Positions 11,196-25,600 of a stretch of DNA of 64,000 nt are shown one piece after another (positions within the stretch are counted from its first letter, which is position 1; every line of letters starts with the position of its first letter). Under the pieces are notes generated by a model. The model did not search any database. It was not told where the DNA came from and worked only from the letters and a program-made list of their open reading frames with translations. Position numbers and translations under genes: made by a program. The stretch covers positions 19,880,001 to 19,944,000 of the forward strand of contig OY754466.1 of the NCBI GenBank assembly GCA_963575645.1, given 5' to 3'. The DNA comes from Xanthostigma xanthostigma. Lineage: Eukaryota; Arthropoda; Insecta; Raphidioptera; Raphidiidae.

Positions 11196-12965
11196 ATATT
11201 TTAGTATAAATAAAATTTTCGAATAATTTATAGACACATTAGTAGAAAAATTGTATGATATAGGTATAATAATTAGCGAAAATAACTTTGTTCCAACCGG
11301 GTGCTCCACGACACCTCTCGTTTTTTTCCTTCATTATTAAAAACGTATAGCTTGGGACGTAGCTAACAATTTGAAAATAAAATATTAGAAAAAAAAACTT
11401 TTTGAAGAGAATTTTTTATTGAAATATACTAAAAAGGAAAAAAATAATGTTTTAAATAATTTATAAATTATAAAAGCGTAAGTCACGCTCACGATTAACA
11501 AACTATCATAGAGTTTGCAACTCACGCTTTTATATTTATAAGTCTAGTACATTTGAATCAAATCTTATCTTTAAAAAAAATTTTTTTTACTATCGTTTTA
11601 CTAATAAATTACGATAAAATATATTTTGACAAATTCGGCTCTGTGGACAATATATTTGTACATAAATTATTTTGATAAAATTACCAGGTACGAGTAGTGT
11701 CAGTTTACCTAATAGGCGTGCCTATATTAGCGCTGGCGGCGACTATCAGTAAAAAAATAATAAACACGAATTTTTGTGAACAATTTTTTCAAGTTTTTTT
11801 TGGTTGCTGTTTTTTTTTTTGTACTTTTAAATGGAGGTTGTATAGTTGATATGGGGGAAGGGGCACGCAAATTCATAAACTGGCACTGGCTACAAGTAAA
11901 CCTATCTTGATATGGTCTCTAGTTGCAAATGCTAATTGTATTCAGATTCATGAATAAAAAAACAACAACAATGAACTAATACTATGACTCAGATCTCCCA
12001 AACTTCACCTTATCTGAATCATTAGCATAAAATATTGGTTTACTAACATATTAATTTATTACTAATCCATATTTTCGTGGAATTCTGGCTGTTTCCATTT
12101 TAATGAAATAAACAGCTGATGACTGTATACAAACATAATGCATAATAAAAAACAAACGGTTAATTCGTTAACAAAGCATATATGTAATTATAGTTTCATA
12201 ATATAATATATTTTTGTATTATGATGAAAATTGATAATAATGTTATTCAGAGAAATCAGTATTTTATTTTCTTACTCATTATGTTGCCTTAATTTTCAAA
12301 ATAAACGCTAAATTGTCAAAAACATATTAGGATAGCCAACTGTTACAATTTATTTGACCCGGAAGCTGCAGCTAATGAAATTTGAAGGATATGGCCATGG
12401 CCGATTTTATTTCGTAAGGGACTGCCTGACAACTATTATTCAACGTCGAAAAAAAGGCAAACCTACTTGTTCTTTGCCCTTTTTCACATTTATGTTTTTA
12501 GTGGGATTTCAATACTCTTTGTAAAGTTATAATATTTATATACCATATGTAGTTATATACCTTACTTAATTATATCACACCCCGTTTATATCCCACCACC
12601 AACTAGAGTATTCTTCGGACGACCGGTTGATGCATTCGGGTCAATGCTCTCAGTATCGGCTAGACAGTGAATTATGATGATCTATGATGAACTTTGGACA
12701 TTCGCATCTTGGAAACTATTCTACCTAGACGTATGAAATTTGAAATACTGCTTCTTTATGGTAATCTTAACCTCCCTGAAATCATTCAGTTCTGTAACGT
12801 TTACGTAACTAGCCTCGGAGATTGAGGGGGATCGAAATGGTTCGTGTAAATATAGTGCACAGTGCTTTGCAAGAGGTCGGCGCCTGGCACACTCTGCGTC
12901 TAAGGATAATAACTATAAAAAAATAACATCATGTTTTTCAAACTCAATTTTTTATGCTAATATTT
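11196..12965. other. non-genic stretch
   Basis: No gene seen. An imperfect inverted repeat (TTATAAAAGCGTAAGT with ACTCACGCTTTTATA) occurs at about 11465-11537. Confidence 0.4.
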
Positions 12966-13232
12966 TTTTGACGTGATAACGTCTTATAAATTGATGAAAC
13001 ACCAGCTGCACGCACGAAAAAGTGTGACGTTCCGCCTGTGTAACGTTCCGCCTGACCCTGTGCGTGCAATCGAGAGCGCAGTATAAGCGATAGAGAGTCG
13101 GTAAAAATATAGTTTGACAGCTACTAAAATTTAGGTTATGTATTATTAAATATGATATTCGAGCGGAATACGTTATCACGTAAAACTATCGTCCGTAAAC
13201 CGACTTTACAGACAACCCATTTTTTTTTCTGT
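12966..13232. repeat. dispersed MITE family, copy 1
   Basis: About 265 bp, present inverted at about 60702-60946 and in part at 61917-62032. Contains GACGTGATAACGTC at one side and ACGTTATCACGTAAAAC internally, ending CAGACAACC plus poly-T. The open frames over it come from the repeat and are not a gene. Confidence 0.8.
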
Positions 13233-13585
13233 TATAAACAGTCAAGAACTATTAATAATTTATAATGCCGATTTTGTCACACCTTGTGTATCTAAATAAA
13301 ATGCGTATTTTTTATCAATTCGATTTTAAACAATGAAACCACATTCAATGACCTCATCCAGTGGTCGGTTTTTCGTATTTCCGCAACAGAGACAATAGAA
13401 CTGAAATTGCATAGCATTAATAAAAATTTATTAAACAGTCCTAGGTGCAGATACCTAATGTGTGCATTAAATTTGTGAGCACCAATGTAATTATTTCTTA
13501 ACTTTTAAATTTGTTTTTGATAACCCGAACCGTATATTGAAAATATAATATTTTCACATTCAGGAAGCCGGAAGTAGGTACATAT

Positions 13586-14141
13586 TAGTGATGTGCCGGA
13601 TCGTTAAAAATGTATATCCGCAGATACGGATCTGAATACGGATTTTTGGTTTCAAGATCCGCGGATACGGATCTTAACTTTCTTAGAGCACGCGGCGGTA
13701 AATATTACATCGAGTATCGACCTTTGGAAAGAGACTATCTGTTATGGGAAAAAGTTATTGACCTCTTTAAGAGTTATCTAACTCTCATAACAGATTGTCT
13801 CTTTCCAAAGATCGTTGTGCAATATCTCATTATAAAGATAGTTGATTTAGTACCTTTGAGTTATGTACTATTAGTATGATACGCACTACGATAAATGTTT
13901 GCAATATAAAGGTGCCAAATATGATTTTAAAAAAATAAAAAATAATCTGAATGAAATTTAACAGGTTTTCATTATTACCTAATCACCTATATATATATAT
14001 ATAAAATTTCATCTATGAATTGAAAATTAATAAGGTAAAACATCCGTAAAAGATCCATCAAAAACTAACGGATACGGATACGGATTTTTCTTCTCCCTCG
14101 GATATCCGCGGATACGGATACGGATATCCGGCACATCACTA
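13586..14141. mobile_element. hAT-like element, terminal repeat TAGTGATGTGCCGGAT
   Basis: Termini TAGTGATGTGCCGGAT and its complement ATCCGGCACATCACTA, with many ATACGGAT submotifs near both ends. Flanked by the direct repeat GTAGGTACATA (13574-13584 and 14142-14152). An internal hairpin lies at about 13721-13813 (CTTTGGAAAGAGAC with its complement). Confidence 0.8.
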
Positions 14142-14290
14142 GTAGGTACATAAACCTAACACATTAAGATTATTTTCTATATTACTTCTGAAATACCTAT
14201 ATTACGTCCTAAACTGTATATTCAGAAGTATGACCATTTTACGTAGGCAATTTTAGAACACGTTGCTATTGAAATGACTTGCACAATGCA

Positions 14291-15145
14291 CAGTGGCGGC
14301 TCGTGGGTCCAACTCCCAAAGCTGGTAAAGTAAGATTTGTCCATATACTGTAGGCCGAAATTTTTTTAAGGATGAGCTTAAATATAAAAAATTGTAAACG
14401 CGAACGGTAATAGATATACCTACCTACTTGGTTTTATAGCATTGTGTTTTTAACTCCAGTCTCCTCCCCTTGGTTACGCCGATGTTTATACTTCATACCT
14501 TTCAAGAATTCTTTATTATTCCAAATATTGTTTCGCAAATCGTACATACCGCTACACTAACTCTATTTTGCGCTAAAAAGAAAGCAAGTTCAACAAAAAA
14601 GATTTTGTAAATTTGGACTACTGCACAACCTCGTGTTCAGAAAACCACGAAATAAATTTTATATTATATGTTAGCGCAAAGAAAAATAGTAGGACGACCA
14701 TACTATTCTAGATCTTTTTATCGTGATTTTTCATTGAGATTGTCTGAATCAAATTATATAGTACGACGCCGTTGATGGGATTCATTGTTGATATCAGTGA
14801 AGCAGGCAAGCAGCTATCTTTTGAACACTGCATAGTGCATGGATGTCAACAAATGCTTATATTTTATGCAATAATACAGAAGTCTCTACCATCGTGAAGA
14901 TAGCGCTATTATAAAATATAACATGAGTACACACTATTTAAAGTTTTTACAATGTCATTGTTAGAAAGTATCTTCACGCTCTGTAATTTTTATGTTGTTT
15001 TATTTCATTACCTACGCAGTTATACTGTAGAGAAGTACATCAATTCACATTTGTTATTATTATTAACATCGTTACTCATTTCAATGCACGTTGCAATACA
15101 GTGAGCAAAAATCAGTCATCGGGCGCCCTTGAAAATGTCAACTAA
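14291..15145. repeat. diverged dispersed repeat, copy 1 (right end uncertain)
   Basis: Starts CAGTGGCGGCTCGTGGG and shares many blocks in order with 24834-25669 (for example GCATTGTGTTTTT, TTCTTTATTATTCCAAATA, CAACAAAAAAG). The right end is not clear because the copies diverge. Confidence 0.55.
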
Positions 15146-15235
15146 TAAGTATAATTATAGTGAACAATAAGGTACAAATTTTTATACTTTGTCGCTATCA
15201 AAATCATAATTTATAATTTGTTACTCGCTGTGCCC

Positions 15236-16433
15236 CCTACACGATCAATATTATTGCGCAATAATTGATATTGTGCAATTTTATTGTGCCTGGTAGGTAT
15301 ATTGTATTTACTGCGCAAGTATTGAATGAAGATTGAGCTTGTTTGAAATTAATTGTGCAATATTGAATAATTTTTTACGTGTAGGCCATCGGCGTAGCAA
15401 GAGGGGAGGGGGGCAAGTCGGCCTGGCCCACCCTATAGAATATTAATTGTTCACGTACAAATAACAAGATAAATCTACAATAATCAACATATTTTCTTTG
15501 TCGTTAAATTTCTCCAGAAAGTCTTGTTGATCGATTTCGCTTCTATGGACAGTTTTCAAATCTTTATAACGAATCTCAAGAGACCGAGCATTTTTTTCGT
15601 TGTAAAGAGTTCTCGTTATATGGAGGGAAGAAAGAAAAATAACCAAATTTCACCTAATTAATTTATTCCAAACACATAGAGTCTGTTAACTTTGCCTGAT
15701 GTGTTTTGCTATGCCAGTATTTGTTTGGTATTTTATTAAGTATCTTATCGCTGGGTGAATGCAGAAGTATCTTAAGTCCAAAATGGCTATTTTGAGTTTT
15801 ATATACCTAAAGATATGTAGGTATATAAAACACAAAAATAATAGCCATTTTGGACATAAGATACTTCTGAGTTCACCCAGCGTTACGCATGTCTTGAGAT
15901 GTGAGGGAATCATCTTCATTAAACAATAGAAATTTTTCGATAAGTTTGGCGGCATCAAGTGCTTGTTGAATAGTTGGTAATGGTTCAGAATCGTCTTCTT
16001 TACGTGTGTAAATATTTGCTGACGCCTAAATATGAACATATTTCTTCGTAATAAAGAATGGGTGTTGCGCTATAAAGAGGGTATTAATGAAAGGTTTTTA
16101 AGGTAAAAATGTCTGCGTTATAGGGAGGTTTTCGTTATAACGAAGGACGTTGTTATAAAGAGGTTACACCGTATGTGTAAGTGGTAGCTGGTAATGGTAG
16201 GTAGAGTTGAAAATTTGCCCCCCCCCCTACAATAAAATCGTTGATACGCCTATGGTGTAGGTAGGCATATAATTGCACGCTTTTCGTTTTTGAGACATTT
16301 TAATTCATTTGCGCTCAGTGAATAGCGAGTGGATATTGTACAAAAATATTGAATCGTTTGTGTCGAAAAATATTGTCCAATATAGGTAATATTGCACAAA
16401 ATTATATTGCCTAATATAATTTGATCGTGTAGG
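15236..16433. mobile_element. MITE with CCTACACGATCAA ends, interrupted by another element
   Basis: Thirteen-base ends CCTACACGATCAA and TTGATCGTGTAGG match perfectly; the outer parts on both sides are rich in ATATTG/GTGCAATA motifs. The middle (about 15388-16256) is occupied by pogo-like sequence. Confidence 0.5.
15500..16165 (-). pseudogene. pogo/Tigger transposase C-terminal remnant
   Basis: Minus-strand coding from about 16020 reads KEDDSEPLPTIQQALDAAKL and then IEKFLLFNEDDS, typical of pogo/Tigger transposase C-termini, ending in stops. Repeated phrases such as CCTCTTTATAACAACG and AACGAGAACTCTTTAC resemble Tigger ends. A hairpin at about 15749-15885 (stem including AAAATGGCTATTTT) has disrupted it. 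Confidence 0.6.
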
Positions 16434-17068
16434 AGCCACTTTATGATAAATATAAGTAGAAAGCCTGAAAGAACATTGTCTGATTTTGCTTCAAATGTTG
16501 CGCAAAATAACCATGAGCGGGAATCGAGAGATCTTGTCAAAAAGAGGTACATTTTTGTTTACACATCATGGCCAACTAGAGTTTTTGACTTATTACCAAA
16601 GAAACATGTCGCGATTTCCATAAAAAGTGAGTTCAATAATTCTCTATTACCCACTAGCGGCGCTAGTAGGCTTCGTGCACAGTGCACACAGCCTATAGGG
16701 CTGCCAAGGGGTTGCGACAAGATGACCTCTAACGCCCCGTGATGATAAAGTTTTCGTTGAGGTCAATATTTTCATGTCAATTTTATATTTATGTAGTCGA
16801 TGAAGACGGTTTTTAAAATGGCCAAAAGTGACGTCAGTGTCCCTGCTGTCCCATGATCCGCCAGAACAAGAATAACAACAATAATTGTGGCTTTCTATTT
16901 GTCTTCACTGATGCTGTCTGTGTATCGACAAATGAGAAATCTGATGGTGGGCTCTCATCTATCTGTAGAACATATTTTAGTCACAGATTTCTATTATATG
17001 GATTGTGAATAGTTGGCAATTTTCAAGACTCAGGTAATTTATTTTTTGATGGTATATAGAATATAGAC
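16434..17068. other. non-genic stretch
   Basis: Contains a 99-codon plus-strand open frame (16443-16742) without domain character; I do not believe it is a gene. Confidence 0.4.
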
Positions 17069-17341
17069 CAGGCCTGGGCAAGTGGCGGCCCGCAGTAGAA
17101 TTTTTTCCGGCCCGCGAAGCATTTTATAAGTGATTATTAAAAGCAAAAATATTACTGTTTGCCAATATAAATTGGCGCATAAAAAGTAAATGGTGTTTAA
17201 AAACTTGTAATTGTTGTTTCAAAACTTGTAATTGTTGTTTCAAAAAAACTATATTTAAAATTAGAAAAATAAATTGTTTGGCCCACGGTCAAATTTTCAT
17301 CCGCAATATGGCCCGACGATCAAAAGATTTGCCCACCCCTG
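17069..17341. mobile_element. hAT-type MITE, 273 bp
   Basis: Ends CAGGCCTGGGCAA and, on the other strand, CAGGGGTGGGCAAA. Near-identical 8-bp flanks ATATAGAC (17061-17068) and GTATAGAC (17342-17349). Interior has a short direct repeat of AAAACTTGTAATTGTTG near 17200-17240. Confidence 0.85.
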
Positions 17342-17979
17342 GTATAGACCTATAAACCAAGATCCCAGACCCACGTCATTTCAATACTGCTAACATATTA
17401 TCAGTAAATGTACAATATTTAGCCAATTTGCTAGCTTGATAGCGGGGGCATTTTAGAGATAACTGGTTCTAAAGGTACATAAAAAACGTGCTCACGTACC
17501 GTACGCAATAGTATTATTAACACAGACTTTTTAATTTTTTCGTTACTTGCACGTGAAACCCAGCCTGTATGTATACCAAATTTCAACTATGAACTTGTAG
17601 AAGTCCGTATCATCCCATTTTTGGGGGTTGGGAGGGAGAAATAATTTCGTTTTTAATTTTCTCGTTTTTTGCAAGTAAAGCCCAGCCTGCTTTTCAAGTT
17701 TCGGATTTTTAGGACTACGGGAAGATCATATGTGAGTGACGAAATCAATGAACTTTGGGCGTAAATAAAATCTAAAGTAGAAAATATAATTGAAATTTAG
17801 CACGTTATATAAGCTTGATAAGTTCCACCCTATTCTAAAAATTTGAGTCTGGAAATATTACCAAGACATCAGTTTTACGAGGGTTAAAAAAATCGCCGAA
17901 TCGCTTCGAGAAATGGTGGTAGTGCTCAACTTGAATGTACTTATTAGACACATAATTTTCGGATGAAATTCTCTAAATA

Positions 17980-18400
17980 AGCGGATTAAGCTGGCAGCAC
18001 CACTATTCGGAATCATGTCAACGATTGTATGAAATTTAAGGACTAATTTTATGCCCTATTTTAAAATTTAGGGCTCTTGATTTTTTTTGTTAAAATCTGT
18101 GATTATCATCTTAACTTGCATTGAGGCCCTGAAGATGAAAATATATTTTTCGAAACGTTGGCCACAAACGATACTCTGGTAAAGCTTATTTTTCAATTGT
18201 TCCTCAACCAAATAAATCTCCTTCATTATCATCTTTTATACGGTGGAAGTACAGGTTTACATATGGTGGAGGACCGGGTCAAGCTGGCAGCGCCACAATG
18301 CGAAATGTCTTGCATGAGATTTAAAGGTAATTTAAAAAATAAAAACTAACCCAATTTTTAAATTTAAAGCTCTAGATTTTTGTTAAAATCTTTGATTATC
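17980..18400. repeat. diverged direct duplication around a single-arm repeat
   Basis: Blocks at about 17985-18110 and 18275-18400 share AAGCTGGCAGC, a GAAATTTAAGG-like phrase, AGGGCTCTTGATTTTT/AAAGCTCTAGATTTTT and TTGATTATC-type ends. Between them, 18137-18228 is one arm of the palindrome found at 25796-25978. Confidence 0.6.
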
Positions 18401-19222
18401 TTCTAATCTATGGGTCACTCATGGTGCAATCGTCAGTACAATATTAAGACGTAGAAATAAAAACGAAACAAAGTGCTTTTTAACTTCGGTATTCTGACAG
18501 AAAACGGTATTTCAATGAGCACATTCAGACATCTGTATTTATTATCGTTTCTGAGATAGAGCCAATGTAAAATTTATAGAAATTGAAAACATCTGTAAAT
18601 GGTCACAGATCGAAAACTTGAGCTCATTTTTGTTGGAAGCTGTTGGGAACAAAAAATCGAAAATCCACATTTTCCCCATACTATACAGCCTTAGTGTTTT
18701 TTTGGACAATTTTTGAAAATATCTCGAACCTTTTTCGAAATCGATATTATGCTCATAGAAAATGACGCGCTGAGTTCACTGAGCCTATTCGTTGCGCTGT
18801 ATCACTTACCATTTCGGAGCCTTTCCAAGTGTTTTTCGGTAAAATCTGGAATAAATATCGAATACGTTTCAAATTCGGTACACTGACAGAAAACGACATT
18901 CTAAATTCACTGAGGGCATTAGGAGGTCTGGAATTACTATCGTTGCAAATGACTGTGTTATCCTTTAAATGTATTAAATTTGAGAAATTTTGTCAACGCG
19001 TCAAATGTCATTTGAAATACAGCTGGATTCATGCTTGATAAGGCTTACTCTAAGGCTGAATTTTAAAAAAACAATCAAGTAGTATATTCTAGCGCCATCG
19101 AACGGAATTACTTGAAGTTATTAGTTTAACTTTATTTGCGAATTTCCAATTTCGCGTCTGTGTAAATAAAAGAGCCATAAAGTCATCACCTTTAAAATAA
19201 TCGGTCGGGATGAACGAAACTT
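18401..19222. other. non-genic stretch
   Basis: No gene; two short open frames lack support. Low-complexity repeat-like prose (TTTTTGAAAATATCTCGAA) only. Confidence 0.35.
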
Positions 19223-19312
19223 CAAATAACATGAACCATTTAAAATGTCTGACACCTCGAATATGCCAACATATTCGAGGTGTCAGACATTTTAAATGGT
19301 TCGTGTTATTTG
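19223..19312. repeat. 43-bp-stem hairpin
   Basis: Arms 19223-19265 and 19270-19312 pair with a single mismatch around a 4-nt loop. Core motif TGTCAGACATTTTAAATGG-like on the right arm. Confidence 0.85.
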
Positions 19313-22300
19313 TCAGAGAACATTATTTTAGCGTTTTGGTTGAAGTTTTTAAGATATCCAATTAAAAAAACAAACAGTATCTATAAATTTTTACATGTCG
19401 TTAAGACGACATCTTTCGGAAAATTTAGAGGGAAAACGCCCCAAAATCACGAAAAGTCATAGAGGAAATAGGTGTCAGACTATAGGCCTAAAGAAGCCAT
19501 ATACAAAGTTTGGGGAGAGTATGTATCAATAAAATTTTTGCCGATGGGCACTCTGACTATAACGTTAACAGAAATAAAATAATGACAGTTCCAAATAATG
19601 AAATAGAAACTAAGTAACAGAAGAGTATAGAGTCACTAATTATATACACAAAATATTTACAATACAAGAACACACCAAAGTTTATTAGCACACTTGTCTA
19701 TTAACTATATACACGTGATTATTTACAAAAAGTTATTTATGTTAAACCAGATTTATATAACTGCACTTAATGATTTATGTCACAACGCACTGGCACTGTA
19801 TAAACACATGAACGCCTCACGAACAACAACTGACTGACTGCCCCATGCCAGCGACCCGCTCGCCTTTTATAGCTTCGATCCCCACATCGAAACTTCTAGA
19901 AGGGCCGAGAACCTCTCTTTACCTGTATTGCATTCTCCAGGCGATTCTCGGAAGGTCGGGTTTTTTTACCTGCTTTCCATTGTTGTTGTTGCTAGAAGAT
20001 TCTACAGAACCCATAGTCGTCCCAACAGGGGGCACACAACAATATGTCGTTAATTTGACAACAAATCCTCATATTTATTCTCTGGGCGTCAATTAACGTG
20101 TTCAAAGTAAATATATATTCCACTTTTCGTATACACAGATCCTGACGCCATACCTGTTCATGGGGTAATTACCCCCCTTAGGATTTATCAGGAACGCAGA
20201 CACCCAGCCACAACAAACGTAAAAAGACCTTTTTGTTGCGGAAATGAAAGAACCTTGTTTTTTTTTTTTTGCTCTCCAAATGTGCAGACGGTAAAATTTC
20301 AAAATTTTTTAAGTTACGTTGCTAAAAAAAGGTCATTCAATAAAACTTAATATTTTTTGCATTACTCCCCTCAGAAAAACAATATATACGCCCTTGCGGA
20401 CGCCGGACACTCCTCTTGACCGCAGAAAATATGACGAACAATAGATGTTCACTCAAAGGATATTTCACTGCAATATCAAGCAATAAATGTCTAAAATCCC
20501 AGCTATTTTTCAAATTAATTTTGCTTAAAGAAAATAAGTTAACAGGAAGGTAAGAATAAAGAAGAATATTCCAGCGCTGTCAATTGGAAAGTAAATTTGC
20601 AAAAGTTCGCAAGAATATGAAAAAGCTGACGATGCATGTTTATATGGCGTTCATTATTCTAATTAATTTTATTATAATAAATACGAAATAATAATAATAA
20701 TTAATCATTTTATTGAACGCAGATAAAAAGCCTCGCGGCCTGTTAAGTTCGTTTTTTTGCCTGGTAATAACTAAAACCTCGGGAGCCCCAGGTCAAGGAA
20801 GTAGAATTGGGGACCCCTATGTAGAATTTAAAAAGTGCTTAAAAAAGCCATTACTTATTATTATGTTCAAAATTATGACCTAATACTGTCATTCGTGTCT
20901 TACATTGCTTTCGTCGTCGCGAGTGTTTGATTTATTCAGGGCTCCTTATCGTCGGGAGACCCGGGGCACCGCCCGATTTCCCCATTGTCGGTACGGCTCT
21001 GATGGTAGCGATACCTAGACCAAAATGTTTAACTGTTAAGTTGTTAATTGTATATCGACTCACTCGAGAACGGATCGTACCCTAATGACGAGCGAATTCC
21101 AGAAACCTGTTGCAATCTGCATGCATATAAAAATGTGTTAATTTGTCAAACAAAAGTTGCATAGACTAAAGAAATAGGAGAAAAACAAGGAGTTTTTAAC
21201 CATGTATCGGTCACCATGAGAAATGCATATATGAAAATTATGAAATTTTGTATAGGTATTACTTATGACTTAAATAACATTTTGCTGCGTAAGAAAGCTT
21301 TTGAATATGATGGAAAAGTGACTTTTGATTTAGTAACCCACAATCAACATTGCCCGTTGGAGGTAGTTCCTATTGTTGCTTAAAATCAACATTGCCCATT
21401 CAAGGAATATAAATTAACATTATGACTTATGAAGAACACATTTTTCAAAAAAATTATTTTCAGTACGAAATACTTATAAAAATTAATAATCGAAAAAATG
21501 TTATAGAGATACATAAGGAAATTAATTATGAAAACAGACAAAACAATTCTTTTTTGGAGTAAAACACAACCGTCAGTTACATTTCGTGCACAATACTGTA
21601 GTGAACCCAGTTTTGCTATGTCTACATCTACCTTTTGCAACCAAATGCTGGCTAATGTCCGATTCCATCTGTTCATAGTGTTGATTTTATTGATATGAGC
21701 TGAAAGAAAATAATGGTATATATAAATCGTGACTTATCGGGCAATGTTGATTCAACGCTACATAGAAAATCAAATAGTCTTTACGGCTTTATTTTCCATA
21801 TTACTGTACTAAAACTACTAAAAACCGTTAGTTTGAACATTCAGGAAAATGTATTTTTCATAAAAACTTTTTAGAATATGATTTACTTACTTCTTTAGAC
21901 AATATTCAGTCATCACTTCAACACACGCAACAAAACAGCTGACTTGCTTAGACTATTTTAAAAATTTGAAGTTCTAAAATTTATCTTCAGATGGCACTGG
22001 AGTCAACAACGCTTATGTATGCTTGTATCTTACGAGCAACATAGCCCTATTAACGGTACAAAGCTGATCTTAGGAAAAATATGTGTTCAAAATCTATGTA
22101 GCCTGGAAGCTACAAAATTTGATACAGGGTTAAATCCATGTAAAATAGGTAGGAGTTGAAAATAATTGATCCAATCGCATTTCTTTCATAGTATATTTTA
22201 GAAACAAAATATTATTACTTCTACTTTATAAATTTATATAACAAAAACACTTGAGTGCTACGATAAATAAACGAATGTGACAAGTATAAACAAATACACA

Positions 22301-22603
22301 TAAAGTTTTTAAACTCTGTAATTAAAAAATAAAATAAATTGTAATTACGAGATCTTAAGTGGTAAGCATTTATAATACACTATTTTTTATATAAACTTAA
22401 TAAGTGGTACATCGAAAAATCGCCACAATACTTTAATGATACCCAGTATCAAACTTTAATATAAAGATTAATCCAAATATATGTACTAATAGAATACTCA
22501 TAAGTCAATATTGTGATAAAGCGCATCTTGGCATTTATGTAATTAGGTGGTTCTCATTAAACACTTTAACGTTTTCGGGTACGTTTTATTGTACCCTAGG
22601 GCC
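19313..22603. other. 3' flank of per; no host gene seen
   Basis: About 3.3 kb. The only structure found is a possible MITE at 21384-21752 with 14-bp ends AATCAACATTGCCC and its complement; the same end motif is also present alone at about 21342. The 96-codon minus frame inside it is not recognised. Confidence 0.4.
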
Positions 22604-25600
22604 TTAAGCATTATCAGAGGGCGGAAATGGAGCATTCTCCTCGTAAATCATCACAAGTCGACTGTATGAACGACGCTTCTTTGATTTCTGCAAAAAAAAT
22701 ATATTAGTTCCGTACACCTAAACTATATCTCTAGTGTGCGGAGGGCGGCAATCGATCTTTACTGATCTATTTGAATTTTCATAGGTTGATTAAATCACTT
22801 TTCAAAGTCTCTTTAGTTAATTAACTTTCGCGCTACATCGTAACATATTGCAGCAGTCCGTTGCAGAAGCCGTGTTGTATAAAATTCTAAAATATAACTG
22901 TTGTTTCTCATTACAATACTTTGTTTCAAATTCTGCTGTCATGGTCTGGACAAACTATTTTATTATTATATTCATTCAAACTTTCTTTTTATCATCCTTC
23001 ACTTATTCAAATTTTATTTATTTTTTATAACTATTTAAGTATATTATCACTATCTATTACTTGTAAGTTGTATTCATAAAAATTAAAATATAGCAATAAG
23101 TCAAAGCAAGTGAAAAGAAAATTTTTAATTTGAAGTAAAAATTCCTTGTCCAGAACGTAACTCTCGAGTTATGTGACGAGAAGATGGATTATAACAAAAT
23201 AAAATAGCAACATTTAATACAGCAAATCTCCCACCCGCGCATATAGCCTTTGTAGTTGAGCGGGGTTTATATCGAAAAAAAAAATACAGCAAAATATGCT
23301 TACACACAATTGAGACGCTATGTTGAGATCATTAGATTATAGACGTTCAACAACTAAGGTTATCAGCGTCTATTGTTGAGATCATGAAAATAATTATAGC
23401 AAACAGCAAGGAACCACTGTACTGTCGAGACATTATTGCAAGAAGGCACTGGGTACTCTAGTTGTTAGAAGGTTGAGTCAAATCAACTATAGTACGACTG
23501 GTAAAATACGCGGTGTAGTAACTTATCATCATAGTATGGTTTGCTCAATGAAGCGGCAAAGCAATGAAACAATGTAAACCATACCCGTCCCACGTATAAA
23601 ATCTGTGCCGTTCCATTAACCGTACTATAATGATTAGTCACTACTCCACGTATTTCACAAATTGTATTATAACTAATATTACGTCGAAAATTTTACTTCA
23701 ATTGAATATTTCATGAAATTTTTACTTACCGAACTTACTTATTGACTAAAGAGCTACTCAAGAGCTCCTCGTTTAATGCCAACTGCAAAGTTTACTAAAT
23801 TGTTCTATTTTTAATGTAATTTTATCATTAAGACCTGATTTCCCGTATTAATTATTGATTTTCTTTTACTTTTGTAATTTCAATGTAGTTTAGCGATCAA
23901 ATATTTCAATAATTAAACAATACGACAAAAATTGGTAAAAATTATAAATATTCCCCCCCCCCCCTTAGTATGTTATTATATTCAATCAATATTACCAGTT
24001 CATTTTTTCTAGCGGTTACAAGAATAATTACAAATTTCCGGCTTGACTCGACTTTTGAATTCTTTATTTATAAAAATGGTCTAGAATAGAGAAAATATAG
24101 ATGTAATAAACTTGGATTAAGAAACCCCAAAAAATGAGCATGGTTCAAAAGGATAACGCGAGTTATGATTCGTCTAAAAGATACATCGAACTGCAAAAGG
24201 GAAAGCAGATAATATAATACCTACATTAAATGTGCAGCAATTTAGTGCTTTATCTTCCCAAATAAATAATTTTAAAAAAGTAATAAAACAAAGAAGATAT
24301 TATACACGTGAACTGATTTCACCTTGACAGCGTTGACGTCTTTAAATAATAAAAGTTAAAGAGAAAATGTTAATCTTAGAACTAGAAGTTTGTTTTTTTT
24401 TCTTTCTTAATTTACATTACCTTTAATCTTTTATAATTTCTAAGGTATAAATAATACCGACATCAAATTATTCATACTGTACCTATACTTTTTACTTAAA
24501 TTTAGCTTTCTTCAACTGAAACACATTTCAGAAATAAAACTTAACGAATTTTAACAAATTTTCATATTATCTTGCCACAAATTTTCATAAAAATAATCAA
24601 CTATATATACTACAGTATTTTCGACTCATTCCAATTCAACACAGTTTACAACCAATTTAGATTTGTTATTAGCGCCTGAAAATTTTGAACAACATTATTT
24701 TTAATTTTCAAGTTTTCAGATTTCTTCAAATGAGTTTAGCTCACCTTTTCAATGTCAGTAAATCAAATTAGTTAGTGACAAAAATGATAAGTTCTTTTTT
24801 TATTCAGATGCAGAAAAAATATTTATAGCTCATCAGTGGCGACTAGTGGGTCCCAAGGTTGATGAAGTGCTAAGAAAAGATTTGTTTTAATACCCAGGGT
24901 TAGGAAAGGGCTGAAGTATAAAAATTGCACGCGCGGAATGTGATAAATATACTTGATTTTATCGCATTGTGTTTTTCCACGGTTACAAGAATCCTTCTTT
25001 ATTCCAAATATGGCTTTTTGTGCTAAAAATCAAATAAGGTCAACAAAAAAGTTTTTGTAAATTTTAACTATTGCACAGGTATTCAGAAAACTAGGAATTT
25101 TTAAATTTCATATTACAAGACCTTTCGCTTTTTTAACTTTCTTCCTTAGTTTAAATCTATTTTATCGTCATCTTAATCGTTTAATAAGTGTACTGAACAT
25201 CGCAGATATTATTATAAAAGCACACTACACAGGCAAAAAGAACCGCTCGACTGCAAACAACCAGCTATAAGTTGAACACTGGACGGGTGAAAATATTCAA
25301 TGTTGTGCACAACACAGAATTTTATCAAATGGGTGACGTCATGAATGCAGTAGCAACGTTGCAAGTGAATGTTTTACAATCGTCGGACACGATTTTTCAT
25401 TGTAGTGTGTATGTCATTGTATTACGATGATAGAATTCATGAGTATTGCGTTTACTGTTTATGTGCGATGTAAAACGTGGCGCGCTAATTTTGTGATAAA
25501 ATTACATATTTTTATTGCGCGATATGCAGTGAATTTATTAGAATTGGATTAAATTACAAAATTTATTTATTATACATTTATTAGAGGTATAAAATATATT

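Noticed and set aside
13610-13879. 89-codon ORF
   Set aside because: Lies wholly within a hAT-like element made of GGATACGGAT repeats and a hairpin.
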